Source: Diphasiastrum complanatum
Taxonomy: Eukaryota; Streptophyta; Lycopodiopsida; Lycopodiales; Lycopodiaceae
Length of the DNA stretch: 64,000 nt
Assembly (NCBI GenBank): GCA_029204225.1
Contig: CM055111.1
Location: 6,557,418 to 6,621,417, forward strand
Direction of reading: 5' to 3'
Below, piece by piece: positions 1 through 9,984 of the stretch; position 1 is the stretch's first letter; each line of letters starts with the position of its first letter. The notes below the pieces were generated by a model. It searched no databases, had not been told where the DNA came from, and saw only the letters and a program-made list of their open reading frames with translations. A program made the position numbers and the translations under genes.

Positions 1-605
1 ACAATCACTACCATCACAAACACAAGCATGCTCAAGATCCTACCCACATCTAAGTCCCATATCAAAGATGGTGATCCTCACAAGAACAAGCAAGCAAAAT
101 CAAAGCTCTCTACACACTAGCAATCCACTAGAGGATAGAAGCAAGTCACAATACAAGAAATCTCCCCTCAATTGGGTGCCCTCTCCCTCTCATGTAGATG
201 GCCGATGACACACTCCAAAGCACTATGGAATGCCTACACAAGCCAATAAAAAATGGGGAGGCAAATGAAGGGCCCAACGACGCTCACAAGTTAGTGGAAT
301 GTCAAAAGACACCTTCCATAACTTGTGTTCTTAAATATAACTTTTTGAGTTCTTTAGGGGCATCTTGGGACCCTAGTAGGCGCGCCCTCCTACTAGTTTC
401 CCATGAGCCTTATGTGATTGCTAACTTTGGCCCAAGGCCTATTATGTGATCATGGCTCAAGGTTGAGGCCAAGGTCTAGGAAAATGACCAATGCTGGCAT
501 GGTAAGGTCCTCCTAACACCTGACTAAGTTCCATACCTCCATCCAAGGCATAGACACCGACATGCCCTTATTCAAGGACACAAGGACCTTAATCCAAAGG
601 CACCT
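1..605. other. No recognised gene
   Basis: I recognise no domain here. An 83-codon plus-strand ORF (198-449) has no motif I can name and is probably chance. Several CCTTATCCAAGG-like motifs near the end lead into the tandem duplication that follows. Confidence 0.4.
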
Positions 606-751
606 ACCCTTAATCCAAGGGTACCCCTTATCCAAGGGTGACTCATGATTTAGCCCCCCAAACACTAAATGGGCACATACCCTTATTCCAAGGGTACCCC
701 TTATCCAAGGGTGACTCACCATTTAGCCCCCTAGACACTAAATGGGCACAT
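606..751. repeat. 73-bp tandem duplication
   Basis: Two head-to-tail copies (606-678 and 679-751) start with ACCCTTA.TCCAAGGGTA and end with ACTAAATGGGCACATA. They differ at only a few positions. A partial third motif (CTTAATCCAAAGG) lies just upstream, suggesting an older degenerate array. No coding role is evident. Confidence 0.85.
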
Positions 752-1507
752 AGAAGTTAAAGTACTGCTAATTACATAGGTATGTACGGTCTTCATTTCT
801 TGTAAATTCAAGAGTGAATGGATCACAAGATGAGGCCTTTGATTTCTTATTTGAGACCTACATTAAAGTAGTAGTGAGCACCATTTCATCATCGTAAGAT
901 ATAGGATGAAAAACAATATTCATACTAGCATCATCAAAGGACATTGTCAAATTCATGTCATGTTTTCTATCAAACATACAGTAAGATGAGTAAAGGGAGA
1001 TATGAATAAACTTCCTTGCTGCTCCTTCCTCCTTGATGTCTTTTTCCTTCATCATGCCCACTCCCTCTTGGTATTGATGATGAAAACATGGATCCAAACC
1101 ATGATCTTCTTCAAGACTCTCAAGAACTTTGTTTTCAAGTCTCAAAACCTGAATGTTCTCCTTCTCAACATGATAATCTTTCAAGTCAACAAAAAAATCA
1201 CTAAGATCATTTATGCCAATTTGAAATTCACTAGTCCACAATTGCTTACCACTAGCAATTTGTATTACATACTTGTTGAACTTGAAACTAATGAGGCCAA
1301 ATACTTGCATGGAGATAAGTGTCCTTCAAGGATGATTCACTTATTCTCATACAAGGTTCACAATATGCCTCTTTGAAAATGAAGTTACAATCTTTCAACT
1401 TATGAATGAAAATATCATGCTTACTTCTAGCACATTCAAGAGTAAGTAGATATGACAACCACCTTTCATTCCATACTTTAGAATTCAAAGCAACTTCATT
1501 ACAAAAT
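752..1507 (-). other. Unassigned, two minus-strand ORFs of unknown nature
   Basis: Minus-strand ORFs at 858-1310 (150 codons) and 1288-1488 (66 codons) follow, in the antisense direction, the copia remnant at 1,508-2,492. The longer one has a charged, possibly coiled-coil stretch (VEKENIQVLRLENKVLES) and no domain I recognise. They may be non-pol sequence of the older element or chance ORFs. Confidence 0.3.
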
Positions 1508-2492
1508 TTAGCAAATGAAGTACAAAATGTACCCCCTCTCCAACTTTCCTTTTCTTAAAATGAGCATTGATAGCTCAATCTTTGCTCTTGTGGCTCTCCT
1601 TGGAATAGTTGAAGCTCTCGGATTTTGCTCCTCCTCTTGATCAAGCTCCTCCTTGATCTCAACCATATCTTTTCCGATATGATTCTTAGAGGATTCATCA
1701 GTAAAACTTACAAACATTGTGGTTCTACCATTGCTCTTTGTGCTTGCAAAATGTACATCCAAATGGATCAACACAACCTATGTGTTTTAGGCAAAGCACA
1801 TGCATCTCAAGCCTTTTCCTCCTTTGCCATGGATCTTGGAAGGCCTAGAGCAAGCTCCTCCTTGCACATGGATTCCATAGACTTGGTGTTGTTGTAACCA
1901 AACCTCTTGTGCCACAAATCATTTGTGGTCATTTTTTCCTCCTTGGCTACCATCACAAATTGGTTAGGATCAACAAAAGCATCAAGCTTAAACAACCTCC
2001 CAAACCTTCTTCCTCTTGCTATGATCTTCCCATTCTTCTTGATGTTGCATACATTAGTAGAGAACTCCACAAAGAAACCATTGTCAAGCAATTGGCCTAC
2101 ACTAAGTAAGCTCTTAGTGATGCTAGGAATGTAAAGTACACCATCTATCTTGATCTTCCTTAAAGATCCCAAGCATAAAGGTATGGATCCTATTCCTTCT
2201 ACCTTACAAGCAAAATCATTTGCTGTAAAAATTGACTTGATAGGACCATCATAAGTTGAGAAAGCCAAGAAATACTCCCTCTTGCTTGTCATGTGGGAGC
2301 TAGCCCCACTATCTATCCACCAAGGGTCTCCTCCTTTAATGCTTGAAGGTGAAAAACTTGACATCATGCGAGAGTCTTCATATAAACTCTCCCTTCCTCT
2401 TGGCCTATGTTTGCTTGGATTAGAGCTTGCTTCCTCTTGAAGCACTCGGAGGCATAATGCCCCATCTTGCTAAAAAAGTAGCACTTGATCTT
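1508..2492 (-). pseudogene. Antisense remnant of Ty1/copia gag-pol (zinc knuckle, protease, partial integrase, linker)
   Basis: Read on the minus strand, the order is a gag zinc knuckle near 2,450-2,485, a protease with DSGASSHM, the GAG-pre-integrase region with LWHKRFG, a short integrase piece (HLDVHFASTKSNG) and then directly the integrase-RT linker (PRRATRAK). In the related intact element of this window, integrase and linker are separated by several hundred bp, so this copy carries an internal deletion. In the zinc knuckle the second cysteine is replaced by Phe (CYFF instead of CYYC). A frameshift separates knuckle from protease, and a stop follows the GAG-pre-integrase part. It belongs to the same family as the intact element but is clearly older. 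The young element inserted just upstream (in the minus sense) of the knuckle. It cannot encode a functional protein. Confidence 0.85.
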
Positions 2493-2538
2493 TGACTTTC
2501 TGCAAATGGCATGGAGATCAAGCACATGAACCTAGCAA

Positions 2539-2543
2539 ATAGC
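2539..2543. repeat. Target site duplication, left copy (ATAGC)
   Basis: ATAGC directly precedes the TG of the 5' LTR and recurs directly after the CA of the 3' LTR. Five bp is the usual copia target duplication, so this defines the insertion exactly. Confidence 0.97.
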
Positions 2544-3225
2544 TGTTAAAAATTCACAATTCTAGCTTGACTAGTTTTGGTCATATGACTTGTAAATAGT
2601 TAGATGGTCATGATGTGGCTTGTCACACGTGCCAAATAGCATAGGATTCCATTCATAAGGATGTTCTCAAGTAGACCTAAGTGTTAGAACCTTTGGAATG
2701 AGTCCAAATTATGCTTAGATACAAGGGAGAAAAAATAGGAGCTATTTTTGGTAATTTTTGCATTGTTAAGGGATCTCCAAGATTCCAACCCTAACTTGGT
2801 AGGGATGAAAGATCCACCAAAATTAGCATTAGGGATAGGTTTAGGGCTACTCATATCTGCCCAAAACCGTGATGGATCATGTATATATAGGTGATGATAT
2901 CTCACCAAAATCAATCAAGCAATTTCATGTTTTTTCTCTCATAATGGTGCAATTGCTCTCTATGTTCATAATTGTTTGAGTACTTGTGATTACTAATGAT
3001 TATAGGATTGAATGTAGGTCTGGTGTACAGTACTCAGACTGTGGGAGGCCGTACTTTCACACGTGTGAAGCCTTCTTCAAGGATTTGGGCCATTTAGTGA
3101 GGTTCAAGCATAGATTTTTGATGGATTTTGATGGTTCAACTTGTGCTAATCTTATGAAATCATAATCTATTGTTTCCCTCATCATTTCAAGTGTTTTAGG
3201 ATCCTTATTTGCTGTAATTTTTACA
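2544..3225 (+). repeat. 5' LTR of young copia element
   Basis: Starts TGTTAAAAATTC, ends TTTTTACA, 682 bp. It contains a TATA box (2882-2889) and two CACGTG G-box cores (2626-2631 and 3060-3065), the first in probable U3 and the second downstream of the TATA box. The minus-strand 76-codon ORF inside it has no coding evidence; the 3' LTR carries the same ORF. Confidence 0.96.
2882..2889 (+). promoter_or_regulatory. LTR TATA box
   Basis: TATATATA within CATGTATATATAGG is the only strong TATA in the LTR and correctly oriented to drive the element. The transcript start is expected about 30 bp downstream (inference). The equivalent in the 3' LTR is 8348-8355. Confidence 0.6.
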
Positions 3226-3238
3226 TGGTATCAGAGCC
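3226..3238 (+). other. Primer binding site (tRNA-iMet)
   Basis: TGGTATCAGAGCC begins immediately after the LTR CA. This is the standard plant copia primer site complementary to the 3' end of initiator methionine tRNA, where minus-strand DNA synthesis begins. Confidence 0.95.
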
Positions 3239-4036
3239 TAAAGGCTGAAATGAGCTAAATCCTTGGTTTGCATTCAATTTTATCACAATTTTTGATCTAA
3301 ATCTTGTGTAGATTGGATCTTAGCATCTAGTATTGATTCTAGAACTCAAAGTGAGTCAAATACATTGGATATTGGTGTTGTGTGACTTCATTTGCAGGTG
3401 TTTAGGTGTCTAAAACCAGAGGCAAAGTTGAATTCAATTCACATTACCAAGATAGCAAGTTTTGCTTGCTCCAAGCATTGATTTCTAAGCGAGTTTTGGA
3501 GGTGATTTCATAGAGAAGGCTTTCTAGCATTCAAGGAGAGGGAAGATCAGAGTTTTGGGGACTCTTCAAGGCTGTTCTAAGGTGTAGTAGGCACCTCCTA
3601 AAGTGATTTAGGTTCAGTCCAACCATTGCTTGACTTATGCACCAAATTAGATCAATTTTTCATCAATTTTGATCATTTTTTGCTTGTGATTGGATAGTAG
3701 ATTGTGTTACATCCTCATTAAGTTCCATTTAGATCTTTTACAAGTGATTTTGGAAGTATATTAGGTTGCTGAAATTCACTCTTGATCAGATCATTTGGAA
3801 GCTTTAATGTTCTTTATAGAAAGAGGGGCAATTCTACTAGTATTGTCTACTTCAATCAAGCAAGTGCATTGTTTCTAGTATTCTATGATTTGATTTTGTT
3901 AGAGATCATTCTTAGATCTTTATAGGAAGTCTATTACTGATCTTTTCAGGTCCCTAAGAAGTGGGATAAGGTAGACCTTCAATCAAATCAATAGAAGTAA
4001 CCTTCATTTGTGTCAAGTCCTTGATTAGGAGACTAG
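3239..4036 (+). other. Untranslated leader of the copia element
   Basis: About 0.8 kb between primer site and gag start with no long ORF. It is expected to carry packaging signals, but no such motif can be identified by eye. Confidence 0.7.
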
Positions 4037-5899
4037 ATGGCATCTATAAATGCATATCTTTTGGATACTAATGAAAGGCTCAACAAAACTAACTATTCCA
4101 TATGGAAAGTTAGAATGGAATCCATCATGATCATGCAAGATCTGATGGAAATTGTAAATGGTAAGGAGGGTGAACCTATTCATCCTCAAGAAAAAGCCAA
4201 ATACATCAAGAGGTGCAATGTTGCACTACATTGCATAAAAATGAATGTTGCAAATGAACTCTTAAGAGAGGTAGGAGATTGCACTTCAGCTCAAGATGCT
4301 TGGGAGACTTTGCAAAAGGTCTATGAATCCAAGAACCAAACTAGAATGTTATCTTTGAAGAATCAAATCTATAGAAGCTATCAAAAGAAAGGAGAGAGTG
4401 CACATACTTTTGTCCTAAGAGTAAAGGAATGGAACAAAGAGCTAGCCTTTATAGGTGACCCTATCAAGGATGAAGAGCTTGTTCAACTCATATTGAATGG
4501 ACTAAGCTTTGAATTTGACAATTTGGTTCAGGGATATGCAATTATGGGTAAGCTACCCATACTTGAAGAACTCCAAGGCACGCTCATGGCCGAGGAATCA
4601 AGAAGGAGCCAAATGCAAGAGAGGATGGATAGGCTTTCCATCCAAGGTGGAGATGACCAAGCTCTCTTCACCAAAGGCAAAGGCAAGTCCAAAGGCAAAG
4701 GATCAACATTCAAGAAGTCTACAAAGCTTGAGGATCAAGAAGGACCCCCAAAGGCATCTCCATCAACCACCAAAGTCAAGAAGGACAAATCAAAGGTGAA
4801 GTGTTACTATTGTAGCAAGATGGGGCATTATGCCTCGGAATGCTTCAAGAGGAAGCAAGATCAAAGCCAAGCCAACATGAGCAAAGAGGAGGAGGAGGAG
4901 AGTTCACATGAGGACTCTCTCATGATGTCCATATTTTCTTCAACAAGCTTCAAAGGAGAAGATCCTTGGTGGATTGACTCGGGTGCTAGTTCACACATGA
5001 CTAGTAAAAGGGAGTTTTTCTCTTCTCTCTTATCTTATGATGGACCTATAAAGTCTATCTATACAGCAAATGATGAAGCTTGTAAGATTGAAGGAGTTGG
5101 TAGCATTCCCCTTTGCTTAGGATCTTCCAAAAAGATCAACATAGAAGGTGTTTTGTACATTCCTACAATAACAAAGAATCTACTAAGTGTTGGCCAAATG
5201 GTAGACAATGGTTTCAATGTTGACTTTGCTTCGAATGAATGTTTCATCAAGAAGAAGGGTAAGATAGTGGCTAAGGGCACTAGACTTGGCAAACTTTATA
5301 AGCTAGATGCATTTGTGGATACTAATGTTGTCATGTTGGCCGAGAAGAGCAAGATATCTACCTTTACTTTATGGCACAAAAGACTTGGACATGTCAACTC
5401 GGGTTCCATGGAGGCTATGATCAAGGAGGAGTATGCTTTAGGCCTACCAAGGTCTATTGGGAAGGAAGACAAGGTTTGTGAAGCTTGTGCCTTATCCAAG
5501 GCACATAAGAAGGTGTTTCCTAACTCCATCACAAAGTCATCTCATCCTCTTGAACTCATACACTCGGATGTGCACATTGCTAGCACCAAATCTAATGGAG
5601 GTTCATCCATGTTTTTAACCTTCATTGATGACTACTCAAGATATTGTTGGGTGTTCTTACTTTCCTTCAAGTCTCAAGTATTTGATACTTTTGTAAAGTT
5701 CAAGTTGTTTGTGGAAAAGCATCATAATCACAGCATCAAGATTCTTAGAAGTGACAATGGTGGAGAATTCATCTCCAATGAGTTCAAGGCCTTTTGTGAG
5801 GAGGAAGGGATCAAGAAAGAGACTTCTTGTCCTTACACTCCTCAGCAAAATGGAGTTGCTGAAAGAAAAGAACATTATGTGAATGTTCTAAGGCTTTAA
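4037..5899 (+). CDS. Copia Gag-protease-integrase (5' part of gag-pol, frameshifted end)
   Basis: The 620-codon ORF starts MASINAYLLD. Residues 1-200 form the copia Gag (UBN2-type). A CCHC zinc knuckle (CYYCSKMGHYASEC) lies near residue 256, the aspartic protease active site DSGASSHM near 315, then the GAG-pre-integrase HHCC zinc region (LWHKRLGH ... CEACAL), and the integrase core with the catalytic residues in HSDVH, LRSDNGGEF and the GVAER glutamate. The start is chosen because the same first residues open the related gag relic at 41,190. Shortly after GVAERK the frame departs from the expected family sequence and stops at 5,897-5,899, while the -1 frame stays open from 5,863 into RT. A small indel near 5,865-5,872 is the simplest cause. 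I saw no canonical slippery heptamer, so programmed frameshifting is not supported. Confidence 0.93.
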   Translation: MASINAYLLDTNERLNKTNYSIWKVRMESIMIMQDLMEIVNGKEGEPIHPQEKAKYIKRCNVALHCIKMNVANELLREVGDCTSAQDAWETLQKVYESKNQTRMLSLKNQIYRSYQKKGESAHTFVLRVKEWNKELAFIGDPIKDEELVQLILNGLSFEFDNLVQGYAIMGKLPILEELQGTLMAEESRRSQMQERMDRLSIQGGDDQALFTKGKGKSKGKGSTFKKSTKLEDQEGPPKASPSTTKVKKDKSKVKCYYCSKMGHYASECFKRKQDQSQANMSKEEEEESSHEDSLMMSIFSSTSFKGEDPWWIDSGASSHMTSKREFFSSLLSYDGPIKSIYTANDEACKIEGVGSIPLCLGSSKKINIEGVLYIPTITKNLLSVGQMVDNGFNVDFASNECFIKKKGKIVAKGTRLGKLYKLDAFVDTNVVMLAEKSKISTFTLWHKRLGHVNSGSMEAMIKEEYALGLPRSIGKEDKVCEACALSKAHKKVFPNSITKSSHPLELIHSDVHIASTKSNGGSSMFLTFIDDYSRYCWVFLLSFKSQVFDTFVKFKLFVEKHHNHSIKILRSDNGGEFISNEFKAFCEEEGIKKETSCPYTPQQNGVAERKEHYVNVLRL

Positions 5900-7995
5900 G
5901 ATTAGATGCTTGTTTGCCCAAATCCTTTTGGGGTGAGTCTCTTGTATGTGCAAACTACTTGATGAATAGGGTGTCTTGCAAAGCAATTGAAGGCAAAACT
6001 CCTTATGTGATGTTGTATGGAAAGAAACCCAATCTTAATCACTTGAAAGTTTTTGGGTGTATATGTTATGTGCATGTGCCATTAGAAACAAGAACCAAGG
6101 AGGATCCATCTTCCACAAGAGGGATCATGCTTGGATATGCAAGCTCAAGCAAGGGCTACAAAGACTATCTTCCATCCTTGAACAAATTTGTTGTTTCAAG
6201 GGATGTCATCTTTGATGAACATCATATGCATATGCTTGAAGAAGGCTCAAGTGCTCCAACAATCAAGAAGAAGATGGCCGAGGAGCAAGATCTTGGTTTT
6301 GAGGAGGAGCTCATGGAGGAGCAAGCACCAAATCCACCTATCACACCAAGGAGATCTTCAAGGGCAAAAGTGGAGCCATCAAGGCTCACATATCAAGGCA
6401 AAGGACAGAAAGTTGAGGGTATCTCATCCACTTCTTATGCTTTATCTAGTTTTGAAGAACCGTCTAATGTTGAAGATGCATTGAACTCCAAAGAATGGTA
6501 TAAAGCTATGTTGGATGAGTATGATGCCTTGATTGAGAATGAAACTTGGTTGCTTGTTGAGAGACCTCAAAGGAATGTAATAGGATGCAAGTGGGTCTTC
6601 AAGCTTAAGTTGAATGCAAATGGGAGTGTTAACAAACATAAAGCAAGATTAGTTGCAAAAGGTTATGCTCAAGAGAGAGGGATAGACTATGAGGAAACTT
6701 TTGCACCCGTGGCCAAGATGGTCACAATAAGACTAATCATTGCACTTGCATCACATTTTGGATGGATTCTATGTCAAATGGATGTCTCTAATGTTTTCTT
6801 GAATGGTTTTTTGGAAGAGGATATCTATATGGAGCAGCCACAAGGGTTCATCAAGCATGGAATGGAGAACAAAGTATGCCATCTCCAAAGAAGCATCTAT
6901 GGCTTGAAGCAAGCCTCAAGATCTTGGAATTCAAAACTACATTGTATTTCACTTTCTTTTGTTCAAAGTGAATATGATCCCACTCTTTACATTAAGTTTG
7001 ATGATGTTGGTATTGTACTTTTACTCATTTATGTAGATGACATCATCATTAGTGGAAATAGTGTTGATGGTATTGAAAAAATCAAGATAGATCTATCCTT
7101 AGAGTTCAAGATGGTAGATCTAGGGTGTCTTCACTTCATCTTAGGCATAGAAGTACTTAGAGGGTCTGATTTTATCTTTATAAGTCAAGTAAACTATGCT
7201 CAAAGTCTTTTGAAGAAGTTTAAGATGGAAGTATGCAAAAGTGTTGACACACCAATGGAGCAAGATGTAAAAGTGCCAAATGAAGATGATGAAAGATCCT
7301 TCATGGACATCACTTTGTTTAGGCAACTTATAGGTTCCTTAATGTGGATCACTATAACTAGACCAGATCTTAGCTTTAGTGTATGTAGGTTGAGCCAATC
7401 CATGCAAAAGCCATTGAATATCCATTGGAAAAAGGCTAAGAGGATTCTAAGATACATCTCGGGTACATTGGATTTTGGGATTCTATATAGAGGAGATGTG
7501 ATTAACCTTCATGCATTTAGTGATTCAGATTTTGCAGGGGATAAGAGGGATAGGAGATCAACAAGTGCCTATTCAACTTTCATAGGAGAAGGTGTGGTTT
7601 CATGGCTTTCAAAAAAGCAAGAAACTATATCTCTATCTTCAACTGAGGCCGAGTACAAAGCTTTGACAACCACTACAAAGGAGGTACTTTGGATCAAGAG
7701 ATTATTGGTGGAACTAAAGATCATGGATTCAGAGGAGGCACCAATCATCTACAATGACAATATATCAGCCCAACACCTTGCATCTAACCCAATCTTCCAT
7801 GCAAGATCTAAGCACATTGAGATATGCCATCACTTTGTGAGAGAAATGGTGCAAGCCAAGGAGATTGCTTTGGAGCATGTTCCAAGCAATGAATGTGTAG
7901 CTGATCTACTTACTAAACCACTTCAAAGGACACCTTTTATGAAGTTCAGATCATCACTTGGAGTGATTAGTAAAGCAATGATTGAACCAAGCTAG
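5863..7995 (+). CDS. Copia integrase C-terminus, reverse transcriptase and RNase H (3' part of pol)
   Basis: This frame is open from 5,863 to the TAG at 7,993-7,995; an ATG-independent ORF is scored from 5,914. The domains in order are the integrase C-terminal region (LPKSFWGE, KVFGC), an acidic linker (PRRSSRAKVEPS), the RT (CKWVFKLK, ARLVAKGYAQ, QMDVSNVFLNG, YGLKQA and the catalytic YVDD), and RNase H (FSDSDFAGD, SSTEAEYKAL, NPIFHARSKHIE, VADLLTKPL). All core RT and RNase H motifs are present with no internal stop. It would be expressed only as part of the upstream polyprotein, from which it is separated by the frameshift near 5,870. RT and RNase H copy the element RNA into DNA in particles. 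Confidence 0.93.
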   Translation, partial: KKRTLCECSKALRLDACLPKSFWGESLVCANYLMNRVSCKAIEGKTPYVMLYGKKPNLNHLKVFGCICYVHVPLETRTKEDPSSTRGIMLGYASSSKGYKDYLPSLNKFVVSRDVIFDEHHMHMLEEGSSAPTIKKKMAEEQDLGFEEELMEEQAPNPPITPRRSSRAKVEPSRLTYQGKGQKVEGISSTSYALSSFEEPSNVEDALNSKEWYKAMLDEYDALIENETWLLVERPQRNVIGCKWVFKLKLNANGSVNKHKARLVAKGYAQERGIDYEETFAPVAKMVTIRLIIALASHFGWILCQMDVSNVFLNGFLEEDIYMEQPQGFIKHGMENKVCHLQRSIYGLKQASRSWNSKLHCISLSFVQSEYDPTLYIKFDDVGIVLLLIYVDDIIISGNSVDGIEKIKIDLSLEFKMVDLGCLHFILGIEVLRGSDFIFISQVNYAQSLLKKFKMEVCKSVDTPMEQDVKVPNEDDERSFMDITLFRQLIGSLMWITITRPDLSFSVCRLSQSMQKPLNIHWKKAKRILRYISGTLDFGILYRGDVINLHAFSDSDFAGDKRDRRSTSAYSTFIGEGVVSWLSKKQETISLSSTEAEYKALTTTTKEVLWIKRLLVELKIMDSEEAPIIYNDNISAQHLASNPIFHARSKHIEICHHFVREMVQAKEIALEHVPSNECVADLLTKPLQRTPFMKFRSSLGVISKAMIEPS

Positions 7996-8000
7996 ATAGT

Positions 8001-8009
8001 GAGGAGGAG
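8001..8009 (+). other. Polypurine tract
   Basis: GAGGAGGAG lies directly before the TG of the 3' LTR. It is the RNase H-resistant primer for plus-strand DNA synthesis. Confidence 0.85.
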
Positions 8010-8691
8010 TGTTAAAAATTCACAATTCTAGCTTGACTAGTTTTGGTCATATGACTTGTAAATAGTTAGATGGTCATGATGTGGCTTGTCACACGTGCCA
8101 AATAGCATAGGATTCCATTCATAAGGATGTTCTCAAGTAGACCTAAGTGTTAGAACCTTTGGAATGAGTCCAAATTATGCTTAGATACAAGGGAGAAAAA
8201 ATAGGAGCTATTTTTGGTAATTTTTGCATTGTTAAGGGATCTCCAAGATTCCAACCCTAACTTGGTAGGGATGAAAGACCCACCAAAATTAGCATTAGGG
8301 ATAGGTTTAGGGCTACTCATACCTGCCCAAAACCGTGATGGATCATGTATATATAGGTGATGATATCTCACCAAAATCAATCAAGAAATTTCATGTTTTT
8401 TCTCTCATAATGGTGCAATTGCTCTCTATGTTCATAATTGTTTGAGTACTTGTGATTACTAATGATTATAGGATTGAATGTAGGTCTGGTGTACAGTACT
8501 CAGACTGTGGGAGGCTGTACTTTCACACGTGTGAAGCCTTCTTCAAGGATTTGGGCCATTTAGTGAGGTTCAAGCATAGATTTTTGATGGATTTTGATGG
8601 TTCAACTTGTGCTAATCTTATGAAATCATAATCTATTGTTTCCCTCATCATTTCAAGTGTTTTAGGATCCTTATTTGCTGTAATTTTTACA
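8010..8691 (+). repeat. 3' LTR of young copia element
   Basis: 682 bp, same length as the 5' LTR with no indels and four substitutions (three C/T, one A/C). It ends TTTTTACA at 8,691 and is followed by the ATAGC duplication. Confidence 0.96.
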
Positions 8692-8696
8692 ATAGC
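8692..8696. repeat. Target site duplication, right copy (ATAGC)
   Basis: Perfect match to 2539-2543, marking the right end of the insertion. Confidence 0.97.
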
Positions 8697-8794
8697 ACCC
8701 CAAGCCTTGCATTCCCAAGAAACAATGGAATTCTCTTGTAGCTTGAGCTAAAAGATGGATGAAATGACACATTGCCCTTTTATTTGTTTATTCA

Positions 8795-8849
<55 letters not shown>

Positions 8850-9117
8850 CACATATAACTACTAAAGTTCAAAATTGGCATACGACAAGGCTAAACAAGT
8901 GACTATAATCAAGGATTGATAATTTTAGAGTTGTTTGTATGTCATTGGGAAGTTTACACCCGTACTTGCATCAACAACCACAACATACAAGAATATAGTC
9001 CACGTACTCCTATACAAAGGATACCAAGCCTCTCCCTTGCTTGTGGGACATTTCCAAAGCCATTTTTTATGGTAGGTCTCAACACACTATTCGTTCGACG
9101 TTGGAAACACAAATAGA
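8697..9117. other. Unassigned, with (TC)n microsatellite at 8,799-8,846
   Basis: The (TC)n tract of about 24 units is the only clear structure. The 66-codon ORF at 8,916-9,116 has no recognisable motif. I could not find the expected gag continuation of the older element split by the young insertion. Confidence 0.5.
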
Positions 9118-9878
9118 TAGATTGTTGTTGAATGTGATCTTGACTGTTTCTTTGCCTTCAATGCGTATGGTGTTTGAATCTTCGAGGCAGATGAATTGAT
9201 CTCTATTGTAAGCTGCATATTTGGTAAACCATTCCTTGTGAGAGGTCATGTGTTGGGTAGCGCCGCTGTCTAGGTACCGCTATCATAGTTTTTGTTGCTG
9301 CTGTTGTAAGCCATTAACAAGTGTGTATCTTGCTCCTTGAATTCTGCCGCGTTGGAGGAGTCTGGCTACTACTGTTGTTGCTTCTTCGCCTCGTTGTAGA
9401 TCTAGATATGACACTCCTTGATGTCGTGATTAGCTCTCTTGCAATATCTGTAGAAAAGCTTTTTTTGTGATCCACTATTCTCACCTTGAGTATGAGGCTT
9501 CTGTTGTTGTTGTTGCACTTGATTTTTGCCCTTGGAGTAGTCTTTCTTTTTGGTGTATAGAGCCATGGATTTGTCTTTGATAGACAGGTTGCTAGTCTTT
9601 CTCCGCATTTCTTCTTGAAGTAGGTGACCAATCACCTTTTAAAGAGTGAGGTTGGGTTGTGTGGAGATTATCACCACAAAGTGCTCATATGACTTTGGAA
9701 GAGAAGAAAGCAAGGTCATGATGGCATTATTATCTTGAATAGAACATCCTACAGTTGATAACTGATCCAATAAAAACTTGAAGCTGTTGATGTGAGAAGT
9801 GATGGCTAGAGGAAGCAAAAGATGACGAGGATGATCATAGCTCATATATTCATGCAAATGCATTGAGAAAATTTTCAA
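9118..9878 (-). pseudogene. Antisense Ty1/copia gag-protease remnant
   Basis: On the minus strand from 9,878 downward: a UBN2 Gag segment (DQLSTVGCSIQDNNAIMTLL, then SLPKSYEHFV), a basic spacer with polyglutamine, a degenerate zinc knuckle (YRYCKRANHDIKEC, first Cys lost), then about 9,240-9,290 the protease motif LDSGATQHMTSHKEWF. Frameshifts and stops separate the parts. The DSGATQHMT signature and Gag type differ from the young element, so this is another copia family. No LTRs recognised. Confidence 0.8.
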
Positions 9879-9984
9879 TTGTTGGAAGGTGTATAGCCCT
9901 TACTTTCCTTCCATTAGAAACGAGGTTTTAATTTTTCCTTGAGAGGGAAGAACTATAAATTCCTGGGAGGGAACACGAGGTGAG

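Larger units (their letters stand above)
2544..8691 (+). mobile_element. Young near-complete Ty1/copia LTR retrotransposon
   Basis: This 6,148-bp element has two 682-bp LTRs (TG...CA), a primer site, an ~0.8 kb leader, gag-protease-integrase-RT-RNase H in copia order, a polypurine tract and a perfect ATAGC target duplication. The LTRs differ at four positions only (2813/8279, 2856/8322, 2920/8386, 3050/8516), about 0.6%, so insertion is recent. Coding capacity is intact except for one frameshift late in integrase near 5,865-5,872. It sits inside an older antisense copy of its own family. Copia elements replicate through cytoplasmic virus-like particles and integrate cDNA with their own integrase. 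This copy could probably move only if helped in trans. Confidence 0.97.

Noticed and set aside
2684-2914. 76-codon minus-strand ORF, identical in length to one at 8,150-8,380
   Set aside because: Both lie inside the two LTRs of the same element, so conservation reflects LTR duplication, not selection on a protein.
5860-5880. Programmed -1 frameshift between integrase and RT of the young copia element
   Set aside because: The net shift is -1, but no X XXY YYZ slippery heptamer is in frame, and copia elements normally use one ORF. A small indel is simpler.
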